Positions 26,095 to 38,300 of a stretch of 64,000 nucleotides of DNA are shown piece after piece. The notes under the pieces are model-generated. The model was not told the origin of the DNA and made no database searches. It saw nothing but the letters and a program-made list of their open reading frames with translations. Both the position numbers and the translations under genes were made by a program. This stretch comes from Gaetbulibacter sp. 4G1 (GTDB taxonomy: Bacteria > Bacteroidota > Bacteroidia > Flavobacteriales > Flavobacteriaceae): assembly GCF_002741945.1 (NCBI RefSeq), contig NZ_MDVN01000003.1:62001-126000 (forward strand). Direction: 5' to 3'. The first letter of the stretch is position 1; the number at the start of each line of letters is the position of its first letter.

Positions 26095-27117
26095 ATGAAT
26101 GAAAACCTAGATCCAACAGACGAAAATTTTTCTCCAGAAGAATTAGATGTAGAAAAAAAGCTGAGACCCTTATCTTTTGATGATTTTACAGGGCAGGATC
26201 AGGTATTAGAAAACCTTCAAATTTTTGTTCAAGCTGCAAATTTACGCACAGAAGCTTTAGATCATACATTATTTCATGGACCTCCTGGATTAGGAAAAAC
26301 TACACTTGCTCATATTTTGGCAAATGAACTTAGTGTTGGTATTAAAGTAACTTCTGGCCCTGTTTTAGACAAGCCTGGAGATTTAGCAGGGTTACTTACA
26401 AATCTTGAAGAAAGAGATGTACTGTTTATTGATGAAATTCATCGATTAAGCCCCATTGTAGAAGAATATTTATACTCTGCAATGGAAGATTATAAAATAG
26501 ATATCATGATTGAATCTGGACCCAATGCAAGAACGGTGCAAATCAATCTTAATCCATTTACCTTAATTGGAGCAACAACACGCTCGGGTTTGTTAACTTC
26601 TCCAATGCGAGCACGTTTTGGAATCCAAAGTAGATTACAATATTACAAAACCGATTTACTAACAACCATTGTACAACGTAGTGCGACTATTTTAGATGTA
26701 CCAATTTCTATGGAAGCAGCTATTGAAATAGCAGGTAGAAGCCGAGGAACACCAAGAATTGCGAACGCATTATTGCGTCGTGTTAGAGATTTTGCACAAA
26801 TTAAAAGCAACGGGAGTATCGATATAAAAATTGCAAAATATGCTTTGGAAGCTTTAAACGTTGATGCCCATGGTCTAGACGAAATGGATAATAAAATTTT
26901 GTCAACCATTATTGATAAGTTTAAAGGCGGACCAGTAGGTATTACTACTATTGCTACAGCAGTTAGCGAAAGCCCAGAAACTATTGAAGAGGTTTACGAA
27001 CCATTTTTGATACAACAAGGGTTTATTATGCGAACCCCTCGAGGGCGAGAAGTAACAGAACAAGCTTATAAGCATCTTGGTAAAGTAAAAGGATCAATTC
27101 AAGGCGGATTATTCTAA
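26095..27117 (+). CDS. ruvB: Holliday junction branch migration ATPase RuvB
   Basis: This 340-residue AAA+ motor drives RuvA-bound Holliday junctions. Visible motifs are the N-terminal [11 protein letters not shown], Walker [10 protein letters not shown], Walker [10 protein letters not shown], sensor region [19 protein letters not shown], and the winged-helix C-terminus with [15 protein letters not shown]. The ATG at 26095 is preferred over the in-frame TTG at 26086, which lies within the promoter candidate. Length is normal. The gene overlaps the following P450 gene by one base (TAATG). ruvA is 5 kb downstream rather than adjacent, as is usual in Bacteroidota. Confidence 0.97.
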   Translation: MNENLDPTDENFSPEELDVEKKLRPLSFDDFTGQDQVLENLQIFVQAANLRTEALDHTLFHGPPGLGKTTLAHILANELSVGIKVTSGPVLDKPGDLAGLLTNLEERDVLFIDEIHRLSPIVEEYLYSAMEDYKIDIMIESGPNARTVQINLNPFTLIGATTRSGLLTSPMRARFGIQSRLQYYKTDLLTTIVQRSATILDVPISMEAAIEIAGRSRGTPRIANALLRRVRDFAQIKSNGSIDIKIAKYALEALNVDAHGLDEMDNKILSTIIDKFKGGPVGITTIATAVSESPETIEEVYEPFLIQQGFIMRTPRGREVTEQAYKHLGKVKGSIQGGLF

Positions 27118-28454
27118 TGCCTAAATACAGCTACCCAAATAAAATACCATTTCGAAAGTTTTTATTAATGTCGGCTTCTATAGCCAAAAACCCTATCCCG
27201 TTTCATAATAAATGCTTTAATAACGCAGGAGACACCTTTGCTATTAAATCACCTTTTTATGGACATATTGTTTTAACTCGAGAAATAAACATTGTTAAAC
27301 ACATACTTCAAAAAAACCATAAAACCTATCATAAATCAAAAATTCAAACCAAATATTTATCAAAATATGTAGGGCACGGGTTGCTAACTTCAAGTGGCGA
27401 TTATTGGTTAAAACAACGTAGATTAATACAACCAGCATTCCATAAAGAAAAACTGCAAAACTTAGTTTCAATTATTAATAATGCTATTGAAACTCAAGTA
27501 AATTTAATTGAAGAAGGAGAGTTTGTAGATTTATACCCTATAATGAATGAATTAGCTTTTGAAGTAGTTGCTAAATCTTTGTTCAATTTTTCTGCAGAAA
27601 AACAAACTTTAAAACGCTTGCAATTCATTATTGAAAAGTTACAATTGTTTATTGTAAAAGAATTGAGAATGCCTTACAAAAAGTTATGGTATTTTTTAAA
27701 AGGCGATATTAGTTACCACATGAAATTGGTAAAAGAAAGTAGAGATATAATAAATACTATTATTGATCAAAGACGAAATTCTGATGATGAGCATGATGAT
27801 TTATTAGATATGTTATTACATGCTAAGTATGAAGACGGAACAACTATGAGTAACGAGCAATTAATTGACGAAATTTTAATTTTGTTTGTTGCTGGACATG
27901 AGACTACCGCCAATGCATTAACATTTACATTAAAACTTTTAGCACAAAATAAAAAGGAATTAAAAAAGGTTGAAGACGAAATTAACAAAGCAAAAAAAGA
28001 AAGCTTAACGTCCTTACAAACCATTACACAATTAAATTATACTAAATGTTGTGTTGAAGAAAGTTTACGGTTATACCCACCAGCTTGGATCACCGATAGA
28101 GTAAATATTGAAGATGATGAAATAGAAAATTATGTCTTAAAAAAAGGCACTATTGTTGGAGCATCAATATACGAACTGCACCGAAATAAAGATTACTGGA
28201 GCGATTCTGAAGATTTTAAACCTGAGCGCTTTTTAGAAAAAAACAGAAAGCAAATATTACAATATTATATGCCCTTTGGTGCAGGACCAAGACTCTGTAT
28301 TGGGAACAATTTTGCGATGTACGAAATGATTTTAGCGGTAAATGCTATTATGAAAAAGTTTAATGTTTCTACAGATAATGATATTATTAAAATAAATCCT
28401 TTAATTACTTTAAAACCAGTAGATGTTAAGTTAAAGTTCACTTTAAAAGCATGA
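27117..28454 (+). CDS. Cytochrome P450
   Basis: This 445-residue soluble P450 shows all core motifs: the oxygen-activating I-helix [13 protein letters not shown], the K-helix ExxR in [11 protein letters not shown], and the Cys haem-ligand loop [18 protein letters not shown]. It has no fused reductase and no membrane anchor, so it needs separate ferredoxin or flavodoxin partners, none of which is nearby. The overall look, with a short N-terminal region and [17 protein letters not shown], is closer to the CYP4/CYP102-like bacterial group (fatty acid or carotenoid hydroxylases) than to small actinobacterial P450s. I cannot name a substrate. It is locked between ruvB (1-base overlap) and queG (4-base ATGA overlap), so the three are co-translated. 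Confidence 0.92.
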   Translation: MPKYSYPNKIPFRKFLLMSASIAKNPIPFHNKCFNNAGDTFAIKSPFYGHIVLTREINIVKHILQKNHKTYHKSKIQTKYLSKYVGHGLLTSSGDYWLKQRRLIQPAFHKEKLQNLVSIINNAIETQVNLIEEGEFVDLYPIMNELAFEVVAKSLFNFSAEKQTLKRLQFIIEKLQLFIVKELRMPYKKLWYFLKGDISYHMKLVKESRDIINTIIDQRRNSDDEHDDLLDMLLHAKYEDGTTMSNEQLIDEILILFVAGHETTANALTFTLKLLAQNKKELKKVEDEINKAKKESLTSLQTITQLNYTKCCVEESLRLYPPAWITDRVNIEDDEIENYVLKKGTIVGASIYELHRNKDYWSDSEDFKPERFLEKNRKQILQYYMPFGAGPRLCIGNNFAMYEMILAVNAIMKKFNVSTDNDIIKINPLITLKPVDVKLKFTLKA

Positions 28455-29380
28455 TGGTAAAATCAAAAGCAAACCATACTAAGCTTATTAAAACCGAAGC
28501 TAAACGTCTTGGGTTTTTGTCCTGCGGTATAAGTAAAGCTGATTTTTTAGAAGAAGAAGCACCACGATTAGAAAAGTGGTTGAAAAATAATATGCATGGG
28601 GAAATGCACTATATGGAAAATCATTTCGATAAACGATTAGACCCAACAAAGCTTGTTGAAGGCTCAAAAAGTGTAGTTTCATTATTGCTTAATTATTACC
28701 CAAGCCAAGAGCAAATAGCTAGCAGCTATAAACTATCAAAATATGCCTATGGAACCGATTATCATTTTGTTATTAAGGATAAACTTAAATCGCTACTAAA
28801 TTTTATTCAAGATGAAATAGGAGAAGTTAGCGGAAGAGCTTTTGTAGATTCTGCCCCTGTTTTAGATAAAGCTTGGGCTGCAAAAAGTGGCTTAGGCTGG
28901 ATAGGTAAGCATAGTAATTTATTAACCCAACAAGTAGGCTCGTTTTATTTTATAGCCGAACTTATAATAGATTTAGAGCTCGATTACGATATGCCAACCA
29001 CAGATCATTGTGGTACATGTACGGCATGTATTGATGCTTGCCCAACCGAAGCCATTACAGAGCCTTATGTAGTAGATGGTAGTAAATGCATTTCTTATTT
29101 TACTATTGAATTAAAAGAGAATATACCAACAGAGTTTAAAGGAAAAATGGACGATTGGATGTTTGGTTGCGATGTTTGTCAAGATGTTTGCCCATGGAAT
29201 CGATTTTCTAAATCACATAATGAACCCCTATTCAATCCACATCCAGAATTATTATCGATGACAAAAAAAGATTGGGAAGAGATTACTGAGGACACTTTTA
29301 AAAAAGTATTTCAAAAATCTGCAGTAAAACGAACTAAGTTTTCAGGCTTAAAAAGAAACATCAATTTTTTAAAAGATTAG
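28451..29380 (+). CDS. queG: Epoxyqueuosine reductase QueG
   Basis: This 309-residue cobalamin- and Fe-S-dependent enzyme performs the last step of queuosine synthesis, reducing epoxyqueuosine in tRNA. The N-terminal cobalamin-binding part includes [14 protein letters not shown] and [25 protein letters not shown]. Two 4Fe-4S sites follow: [16 protein letters not shown] (near residue 195) and [13 protein letters not shown] (near residue 242). The ATG at 28451 overlaps the P450 stop (ATGA); the ATG at 28454 is an equally good start one residue later. The C-terminal HEAT-like extension found in longer QueG proteins is absent. Confidence 0.95.
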   Translation: MMVKSKANHTKLIKTEAKRLGFLSCGISKADFLEEEAPRLEKWLKNNMHGEMHYMENHFDKRLDPTKLVEGSKSVVSLLLNYYPSQEQIASSYKLSKYAYGTDYHFVIKDKLKSLLNFIQDEIGEVSGRAFVDSAPVLDKAWAAKSGLGWIGKHSNLLTQQVGSFYFIAELIIDLELDYDMPTTDHCGTCTACIDACPTEAITEPYVVDGSKCISYFTIELKENIPTEFKGKMDDWMFGCDVCQDVCPWNRFSKSHNEPLFNPHPELLSMTKKDWEEITEDTFKKVFQKSAVKRTKFSGLKRNINFLKD

Positions 29381-29402
29381 GCTTATCCTATCATAGGATT
29401 AT

Positions 29403-29410
29403 TATCTTTG
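29403..29410 (+). promoter_or_regulatory. Candidate -7 element for malic enzyme gene
   Basis: TATCTTTG matches TAnnTTTG and lies 29 bases before the ATG at 29440. No TTG is at the -33 spacing. Confidence 0.4.
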
Positions 29411-29439
29411 TTGGTTTGATATATTTAAACTAATCCATA

Positions 29440-31734
29440 ATGAGCGAAGAAAGTAAACGAAGAGAAGCCCTTATATATCACGCAAAGCCAACTCCAGGAA
29501 AAATAAAGGTAGTTCCAACCAAAAAATATGCTAGCCAAAGAGATTTATCTTTAGCCTATTCGCCAGGTGTTGCAGAGCCTTGTTTAGAAATAGAGAAAGA
29601 CAAAAATAATGCTTATAGATATACAGCCAAAGGTAATTTAGTAGCAGTAATATCTAACGGAACAGCAGTTTTAGGATTGGGAAATATTGGCCCTGAAGCC
29701 TCAAAACCAGTAATGGAAGGTAAAGGCTTATTGTTTAAAATATTTGCTGATATTGATGTTTTTGACATTGAAGTTGATACCGAGAATGTTGACGAATTTA
29801 TTGCAACAGTAAAAAACATAGCTCCAACTTTTGGGGGTATTAATTTAGAAGATATAAAAGCTCCAGAAGCTTTTGAAATAGAGCGTCGCTTAAAGGAAGA
29901 GTTAGATATTCCTGTAATGCATGACGACCAACACGGAACTGCGATAATTTCTGCGGCAGCGTTATTAAATGCAGTTGAGTTAGCAGAAAAAAAGCTGGAG
30001 AAAGTTAAAATAGTAATAAGCGGTGCTGGGGCAGCAGCTATATCATGTTCTCGTTTATACCAAGCTTGTGGTGTAAAGCGTGAAAATATGGTTATGCTAG
30101 ATAGCAAAGGTGTTATTAGAAATGATCGAGAAAGTTTGTCTACTGAGAAAGCAGAATTTGCTACACACAGGAAAATAGACACGCTTGATGAAGCTATGAA
30201 AGATGCCGATGTTTTTATCGGTCTATCAATGCCAGATATTGTCACTCCAGATATGCTTTTAACTATGGCAAAAAATCCTATTGTATTTGCAATGGCTAAT
30301 CCAAACCCAGAAATAAAATACAATACTGCAATTGCAACGCGCAAGGATATTATTATGGCAACAGGGCGTAGCGATCATCCTAATCAAGTAAATAATGTAC
30401 TAGGATTCCCATTTATTTTTAGAGGAGCTTTAGATGTGCGTGCAACAAAAATTAACGAAGCTATGAAAATGGCTGCAGTTAAAGCTTTGGCTAGATTAGC
30501 TAAAGAGCCAGTGCCAGAGCAAGTTAATATAGCTTATGGCGAAACACGATTAACATTTGGGAAAGAATATATCATTCCAAAACCATTTGATCCGCGTTTA
30601 ATTGCCGAAGTACCCCCAGCGGTTGCAAAAGCAGCTATGGAAAGCGGTATAGCAAAAGAGCCTATTATAGATTGGGAAAAATACCAAGACACACTTAGAG
30701 AACGTTTGGGTTCTGATAACAAATTAGTAAGGCTATTATTAAATAGAGCAAAGCTTGACCCTAAACGTGTTGTATTTGCAGAAGCTGACCAGCTAGCTGT
30801 TCTGAAGGCAGCACAAATAGCTTATGAAGACGGTATTGCATATCCTATTCTATTAGGAAGAAAAGAGACTATTGAGAGTCTTATGAAGGAGATAGAATTT
30901 GATGCCGATGTGCCAATTATCGACCCTAAAACAGAAGAAGAAAACCCGCGTAAAGATAAATATGCAAAAGTATATTGGGAACAACGTAAGCGTAGAGGAA
31001 TAACATACTATTCTGCTCAAAAATTAATGCGTGAACGTAACTATTTTGCTGCAATGATGGTTAGTGAAGGAGATGCAGATGCTTTAATTTCTGGATATTC
31101 TAGAAACTATCCTACAGTTGTAAAACCTATGCTAGAATTAATAGGTATGGCAAAGGGAGCAACAAGAATTGCTACCACAAATGTTATGATGACTAAAAGA
31201 GGCCCGCTTTTTTTAAGTGATACATCTATAAACATAGACCCAAGTGCTAAAGATTTAACCAAAATAGCACAAATGACATCTCAAGTTATTAAAATGTTTG
31301 GCATGAAGCCTGTCATGGCTATGACTTCTTATTCTAACTTTGGGTCGTCTCAACATATTAATGCATCAAAAGTTAGAGAAGCTGTATCGTATTTACATCG
31401 ACATTTTCCAGACATGATTGTTGATGGTGAATTGCAAACTGATTTTGCTTTAAATGATGAAATGCTTCGAGAAAAATTCCCATTTTCTAAACTGGTTGGT
31501 AAAAAAGTAAACGCGCTAATATTTCCTAATTTAGATTCGGCTAATATTACTTATAAACTATTAAAAGAACTGAACGACTCTCAATCTATTGGACCAATAA
31601 TGATGGGCATGCGTAAACCAGTACATATACTTCAGTTAGGGGCTAATGTTGATGAAATTGTTAATATGACAGCAATTGCAGTTATTGATGCACAACATAA
31701 AGAAAAATGGGAACTAGAAAAGGCTAATTCTTAA
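29440..31734 (+). CDS. maeB: NADP-dependent malic enzyme fused to phosphotransacetylase-like domain
   Basis: This 764-residue protein is the MaeB hybrid type. Residues ~1-425 are malic enzyme: SLAYSPGVAEPCLEI, the metal/substrate region VMHDDQHGTAIISAAALLNA, and the nucleotide-binding GAGAAAISCSRLY. Residues ~430-764 are a phosphate acetyltransferase-like domain (FAEADQLAVLKAAQIAYEDGIAYPILLG, VDGELQTDFALN, FPNLDSANITYKLL), which in MaeB is regulatory rather than catalytic and senses acetyl-CoA. The enzyme decarboxylates malate to pyruvate with production of NADPH. It is a single-gene unit with its own promoter candidate, between queG and ruvA. Confidence 0.95.
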   Translation: MSEESKRREALIYHAKPTPGKIKVVPTKKYASQRDLSLAYSPGVAEPCLEIEKDKNNAYRYTAKGNLVAVISNGTAVLGLGNIGPEASKPVMEGKGLLFKIFADIDVFDIEVDTENVDEFIATVKNIAPTFGGINLEDIKAPEAFEIERRLKEELDIPVMHDDQHGTAIISAAALLNAVELAEKKLEKVKIVISGAGAAAISCSRLYQACGVKRENMVMLDSKGVIRNDRESLSTEKAEFATHRKIDTLDEAMKDADVFIGLSMPDIVTPDMLLTMAKNPIVFAMANPNPEIKYNTAIATRKDIIMATGRSDHPNQVNNVLGFPFIFRGALDVRATKINEAMKMAAVKALARLAKEPVPEQVNIAYGETRLTFGKEYIIPKPFDPRLIAEVPPAVAKAAMESGIAKEPIIDWEKYQDTLRERLGSDNKLVRLLLNRAKLDPKRVVFAEADQLAVLKAAQIAYEDGIAYPILLGRKETIESLMKEIEFDADVPIIDPKTEEENPRKDKYAKVYWEQRKRRGITYYSAQKLMRERNYFAAMMVSEGDADALISGYSRNYPTVVKPMLELIGMAKGATRIATTNVMMTKRGPLFLSDTSINIDPSAKDLTKIAQMTSQVIKMFGMKPVMAMTSYSNFGSSQHINASKVREAVSYLHRHFPDMIVDGELQTDFALNDEMLREKFPFSKLVGKKVNALIFPNLDSANITYKLLKELNDSQSIGPIMMGMRKPVHILQLGANVDEIVNMTAIAVIDAQHKEKWELEKANS

Positions 31735-31758
31735 TCGTTTTAATGTAAATAATTTTAT

Positions 31759-31766
31759 TACATTTG
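31759..31766 (+). promoter_or_regulatory. Candidate -7 element for ruvA
   Basis: TACATTTG is a full match to TAnnTTTG, 23 bases before the ruvA ATG at 31790. No TTG is found at the expected -33 distance. This promoter may also serve sprA, which starts 6 bases after the ruvA stop. Confidence 0.4.
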
Positions 31767-31789
31767 ATTGACTAAGATATAGGGGATTT

Positions 31790-32371
31790 ATGATAACACA
31801 TATTAAAGGAAAACTTACTGAAAAAAACCCAACAAGTGTTGTTATTGAATGTAATGGAGTGGGCTATATGCTTAATATTTCGTTGCACACATATTCTCAA
31901 ATACCAGACAGCGAACAGCTAAAATTATATACGCACCTTCAAGTTAAGGAAGATTCACATACGCTTTATGGCTTTACGTCACTAGCAGAGCGCGAAATTT
32001 TTAGATTATTAATTTCTGTAAGCGGAATAGGTTCTAGTATTGCACGCACCATGTTGTCTTCTTTAACACCTAAACAAGTTAGAGAAGGAATAGCTGTTGG
32101 TGATGTAGCTTTAATTCAATCTATTAAGGGAATAGGAGCAAAAACAGCTCAGCGTGTTATAATAGATTTGAAAGATAAAATTTTAAAGATATACGATATA
32201 GACGAAGTTTCTGTTTCAAAAGGCAATACCAATAAAGATGAAGCGTTATCTGCATTAGAAGTTCTTGGTTTTGTAAAAAAGCAGGCTGAACGTGTTGTGG
32301 ACAAAATTATTGTGTCTGAGCCCGAGGCTAGTGTTGAAACCATTATAAAACAAGCTTTAAAAAATTTATAA
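31790..32371 (+). CDS. ruvA: Holliday junction DNA helicase subunit RuvA
   Basis: This 193-residue protein has the three RuvA parts: an OB-fold domain (MITHIKGKLTEKNPTSVVIECNGVGY start), tandem helix-hairpin-helix motifs (SVSGIGSSIARTMLSSL and SIKGIGAKTAQRVIIDLK at ~75-130), and the C-terminal UBA-like domain that contacts RuvB (EALSALEVLGFVKKQAERVV). It tetramerises on Holliday junctions. It is 6 bases upstream of sprA; the ruvA-sprA order is widespread in Bacteroidota, so the two are probably co-transcribed although functionally unrelated. Confidence 0.96.
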   Translation: MITHIKGKLTEKNPTSVVIECNGVGYMLNISLHTYSQIPDSEQLKLYTHLQVKEDSHTLYGFTSLAEREIFRLLISVSGIGSSIARTMLSSLTPKQVREGIAVGDVALIQSIKGIGAKTAQRVIIDLKDKILKIYDIDEVSVSKGNTNKDEALSALEVLGFVKKQAERVVDKIIVSEPEASVETIIKQALKNL

Positions 32372-32377
32372 TAGATT

Positions 32378-35300
32378 TTGAATATAACTAACCCAAATTT
32401 TTATAAATCAAAAAAACATTACTTTTTTTTAGGTTTTATAGTCTTGTTTTCTACTATGGCTTGGTCTCAGCAAACAGAACAAGATTCTGTAAAAACAGGG
32501 TTTAATTTAGGAGAAATAAAAGCACCAAACCCTAATAGTGTAGAATCTAAATATACTTTTGACCCTTTAACGAACCGTTACATTTACACTGAGAAAATAG
32601 GAAGTTATAATATTAAATACCCAATTATTTTAACACCAAAAGAGTATTATGCTCTTGTGGCTAAAGAAAATTTAAAAGCATATTACAAAGAAAAAATTGA
32701 TGCATTTGATGGTAAAAAATCAGGTGCAAAAGATGGACAAAAAAACTTAATTCCCGAGTTTTATGTGAAGTCCGATTTTTTCACATCTATTTTTGGGAGC
32801 GATACCATAAGCGTGATTCCGCAAGGTTCTGTTGAAATGGATTTAGGAGTATTGTTTTCAAAACAAGATAACCCTTCATTTTCACCAAAAAACAGAAGTA
32901 ATTTTACTTTTGATTTTGACCAGCGTATTAGTTTAAGTTTACTAGGTAAAGTTGGCACAAGATTACAAGTAACAGCAAATTATGATACACAAGCAAGTTA
33001 CGATTTTCAAGATATTATTAAATTAGAATACACACCAACTGAAGATGATATTATTCAAAAAATAGAAGTTGGTAATGTAAGTATGCCTTTAAATAGCTCT
33101 TTAATTACTGGAGCACAAAGTCTTTTTGGAGTTAAAGCACAATTGCAATTTGGTAGAACAACCGTTACTGGTGTGTTTTCTGAACAGAAATCGCAAGCCA
33201 ATACAGTAGTTGCCCAAGGAGGTGGAACACTTGAGGAATTTGAATTATTCATTCGAGATTATGATGAGAACAGGCACTTCTTTTTAGCGCAATATTTTAG
33301 AGATACTTACGACGCTTCATTATCAACTTACCCCTATATGAATAACAAAGGGCTTCAAATTACTAGGCTTGAGGTTTGGGTAACAAATAGGAGTAATAGA
33401 ACAGATAATGTTAGAAATATTGTTGCCCTTCAAGATTTGGGAGAAACAGATTTAATAGGTTTGCAAACACCTCCAGCAGGTTTTGTAAATGCAGGATTTG
33501 GTGCCATTCCAGATAATAGTAATAATGATTTTGATCCTACAGCTATTGGATCAACAAGTTTACTTACAGAAGCGGTTAGAGATGTAGCAACCGTCCAGTC
33601 GGGAATATTAGTGCCCAATATTAATGAAGGATTTGATTATGCTAAATTAGAGAATGCTAGAAAATTAATTAGTGGGCAAGAATATAACTTAAATAAAGAT
33701 TTAGGGTATATTTCATTAAATCAGCGTTTAAATAACGATGAAGTATTGGCCGTCGCATTTCAATTTACTATCGGAGGAAAAGTATACCAAGTAGGAGAAT
33801 TTGCAAATGATGGTGTTGATGCAACAGGTGTGACCACAGATACCAATACTGGAGATATAACCTCTGTAGTTAATAAAAACTTAGTTTTAAAATTATTAAA
33901 AAGTAGTATTACAAATGTCAATCAGCCAGTTTGGAAGCTGATGATGAAAAATATTTATGATACAGGTGCTTTTAATTTAAGTCAAGACGATTTTAAACTG
34001 AATATATTTTACAATGAAGCCTCTCCTTTAAATTTTATTTCGCCAGTAGGAACAACAGCGTTTCCCACACCTGGACCAAATGAAGACCCTCTAAATGAAA
34101 CACCTTTATTAAGAGTGTTTAGTTTGGATAAGTTAAACTTTAATAACGATCCGCAAGCAAAAGGCGATGGGTTTTTTGATTTTGTCCCCAATATAACAGT
34201 GTTGCCGCAAACAGGAAAAATAATATTTCCAAGTGTTGAACCATTTGGAGAATATCTTTTTAACAAGCTATCACTTAGTGCTGCTGAAAATTATAATATA
34301 AATACCTCATATAACGAAAATCAAGTAAAATACGTTTACGATGTGCTATACAAAAGCACAAAAACAGCAGCGCTAGAAGCCGTTGAAAAAAACAAATTCA
34401 AACTTAAAGGACGTTATAAATCTTCTGGAGGCGATGGAATTCCTATAGGATCGTTTAATGTGCCAAGGGGTTCTGTTAAGGTTACTGCTGGCGGACGTGT
34501 TTTAGTTGAAGGTGTAGACTATACAGTAAATTATCAACTAGGGCGAATTCAAATTTTAGATGAAGCTTTAAAAGCATCAAACACACCCATTAATGTTTCT
34601 ACTGAAAACAATGCTGTTTTTGGTCAGCAGACAAGGCGTTTTACAGGCATCAATGTAGAGCATAAATTCAACGATAATTTTGTTTTAGGCGCAACACTTT
34701 TAAATCTTAATGAACGCCCAATAACTCAAAAAGCAAATTACGGTTCAGAACCTATAAATAATACTATTTTTGGTTTTAATGGAAACTATTCTACCAAAGT
34801 ACCGTTTTTAACTCGACTAGCAAATAAACTACCAAATATAGATACCGACGTAGAATCTAATTTGTCGTTACGCGGGGAGTTTGCTTATTTAGCTCCTGGA
34901 GCTCCAAAAGGAACAAACCTTAATGGTGAAGCAACATCATATGTTGATGATTTTGAAGGTTCACAAGGAAGTATCGATTTAAAATCGCAGCAATCATGGT
35001 TTTTATCTAGTACACCATTTGATCCTAATTTGGGCTATGTAGATGTAACAGACCCTAACAATCCTTTAAACTTACAAAACGGTTATCAAAGGGCATTATT
35101 AAATTGGTATACTATCGACCCTATTTTTTATAGCGCTAGAAGACCAGATGAGATTTCAGATGATGACGTGTCTGATTTATTTACGAGTCGTGTATTTATA
35201 AACGAGTTATTCCCAGAAAGAGATTTAGTTCAAGGTCAAAACTCAGTAATATTTACGCTAGATTTAGCGTATTATCCATCAGAAAGAGGGCCATACAATT

Positions 35301-38300
35301 TTAATCCAGTAGCAAATGGTAACATACTTCCTAATCCACAACAAAGTTGGGCAGGAATTACGCGACAATTAACATCAACAGATTTAGAACAAGCCAATGT
35401 AGAGTATATCGAGTTTTGGTTACAAGATCCGTTTCAAGAAAACCCAACAAATCCTGGGGGTAAATTGGTTTTTAATTTGGGAAATATTTCTGAAGATGTA
35501 CTGTCTGATGGGAGAAAACAATACGAAAACGGATTGCCAGATTCATCAAACAATGCTTTTACAACAGAAACATCTTGGGGGAAAACACCAGGAAATCAAT
35601 CCTTAATTTATGCTTTTGATACTACGGGGCAAGACAGAATTCTTCAAGATATAGGTTATGATGGTTTAAATGACACAGATGAAGGGCTTAAATTTCCTGC
35701 TTTTTCAGGATTAGAAGACCCAGCAAATGACAATTACAGTTATTTTTTAAATACTGATGGAGATATTTTTGAACGCTATAAAAAATACAATGGTGTTGAA
35801 GGAAATACGCCAGATACATTTACAAATACAGAAAGAGCAGCTAATACACAACCAGATGCTGAAGATATTAATCGTGATAATACTATGAATACGATTAATA
35901 GTTATTTTGAATATGAATTAGATATTACACGTCAAAATTTACCAGAAACTGAAGCCGATTTTGATAATATACCGGCTAGTAACCCTATAAAAGATTTTTT
36001 AAGAGATTTTAAAATAAGGCCAAGGTTATTACCAAATGGAGATACAAAAGATGTACGTTGGTACCAATTTAGAATCCCAGTTCAAGGAAGCCATGTTACT
36101 TCTGTCGGAGGCATTAGCGATTTAAGGTCCGTTCGTTTTGCACGTGTATTTCTTAAAGAATTTTCAGAAAACACAGTATTTCGTTTTGGAACTTTAGATT
36201 TAGTAAGAAGTGACTGGAGAAGGTATACTCAAGCCTTAGATAAAAATGATCCAACGCCTGATGACCCGCAAACTGATTTTTCAGTTGGCGTTATTGGTAC
36301 ACTAGAGAATGAAGGAAGTTACCAAAGACCTCCAGGAATCGATCCTGAAGAGTTGTTTAATAACAATACAGTTATTCAACAAAACGAGCAATCATTAGTA
36401 GTTAATGTCTGTAATTTAGAATCAGAAGATTCCAAGGCAGTTTATAAAAATATAAATATAGATATGCGTCAATATAAACGTATAAGAATGTTTATGCACG
36501 CTGAAGCAGATGAGTCTGGAAACTCTTTAACAAATGATGATTTGGTTGGGTTTATAAGAATGGGGAATGATTTAACGGAAAACTTTTATCAAATAGAAAT
36601 CCCTTTACAAGTTTCTACATCAACAACAAGAGAAGGGCTTTGGCCAACGGATAACGAAATTAATTTACCGATTGAAATTTTAGGTCAAATTAAATCTATA
36701 GGGATCTCAGATGGAAGTTTAACCAATTTAGATCCTACGTACTATGATGTTATTAACGGAGAAGCTATTCCGCTTACTGGTGATGAATTTTCAAATTACG
36801 TAGCTGGTCAACACAGAATAGCTATAAAAGGAAATCCTAATTTTGGAGATGTAAGAACGCTTATGGTGGGTGTAAAAAATGCTACAAATAGAGATGATGT
36901 TTGTGCCGAAGTATGGTTTAACGAGTTGCGTTTATCCGATTTAGATAACGAAGGCGGTTGGGCAGCTGTTTTAAGCGTTGATACCAATATTGCAGACTTT
37001 GCAAATATAAGCGCCACAGGTAGGCAAAGCACTTCGGGTTTTGGTACTATCGAACAAGGTCCAAGTCAACGTAGTTTAGAAGATGTTAAGCAATACGATG
37101 TAGTAACTAATGTTAATATTGGACAATTATTACCAAAAAAATGGGGAATTCAAGTACCATTTAATTATGCTCAGAGCGAAGAGCTTATTACACCTAAATA
37201 TGATCAGTTTTATAAAGATTTAACTTTAGAATCTAGATTGGCTGCGGCAGATACAGAGGAAAAAAGAAGGCAGGTTAAAGAAGATTCTGAAGATTATACA
37301 AGAAGACAAAGTATCAATTTTATAGGCGTTAGAAAAATAAGAACAGGAGATTCTAAGCCACGTTTTTATGATGTTGAAAATTTAACATTTAACTATTCCT
37401 ATAATAAAGTAGAACATCGAGATTTCGAGATAGAAAACTCAGTAAACAAAACCGTTAGAGTTGGTGCTAATTATGCATTTAATTTTAATCCAATAACAAT
37501 TGAACCTTTTAAAAAGAACGATTCATTATTTAGAGGTAAATATTGGAAGATTTTAAAAGATTTTAACTTCAACTTATTACCAACAAGTTTTACAGTTAAT
37601 ACAGATATTAATCGTCAATTTAATCGTCAAAAATTCAGGGATATTGATTTAGGTGGCGGTAATATTGGTATTGAAGAATTGTTTAGAAGAAACTATACTT
37701 TCGATTTTCAGTATACTATCAATTATAATTTAACCAAAGCCCTTAGCTTTAATTTTACGGCAGCAAATAATAATATCGTCCGTAATTATTTTAAAGATAA
37801 TATTGTAAATGGCGATCAGGATCCAACCTTAGATGTTTGGGATGGTTTCCTAGATTTTGGAGATCCAAACAGACAAACTCAAAATTTAGGAGTTACCTAT
37901 GAATTGCCAATACATAAAATTCCAACATTTAGTTTTTTAAAAGCAACGTATCAATACTCCGGAGATTTTATGTGGCAAAAGGGCTCAGATTTATATGGGA
38001 ATTTACCATTAACAATAACAGACCCAATTACTGGTGCTGAGACTACAACTAGTTATGACTTAGGTAATAGTATTCAAAATGCAAATACTCACAATTTAAA
38101 TTCAACTTTAGATATGAAAAAGTTGTACAAGTATATTGGGCTTGTAAAAAAGCCAATTAGAAATGTGAGATCAAGAACACCTCAAAAAGGAAGACCACCT
38201 GGGGCAAATCAAAATAAAAAACCTACGAAGAGTAAAAATAAGTCGGCTACAAAACTGTTAAACGCAGGAGTTGATATCTTAACAAGTATTAAAAGAATTC

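Noticed and set aside
29385-29399. Small hairpin ATCCTA-TCA-TAGGAT after queG
   Set aside because: Six weak pairs and no T run directly after it, so I do not call a terminator.
29613-30344. Antisense open frame of 243 residues opposite the malic enzyme
   Set aside because: The sense gene has clear catalytic motifs in this interval. The antisense product is Ser/Ile/Ala-rich with no recognisable pattern.
31744-31762. Inverted repeat TGTAA...TTACA upstream of ruvA
   Set aside because: Only five pairs of A/T-rich sequence with a 9-base centre; expected by chance in this AT-rich DNA.
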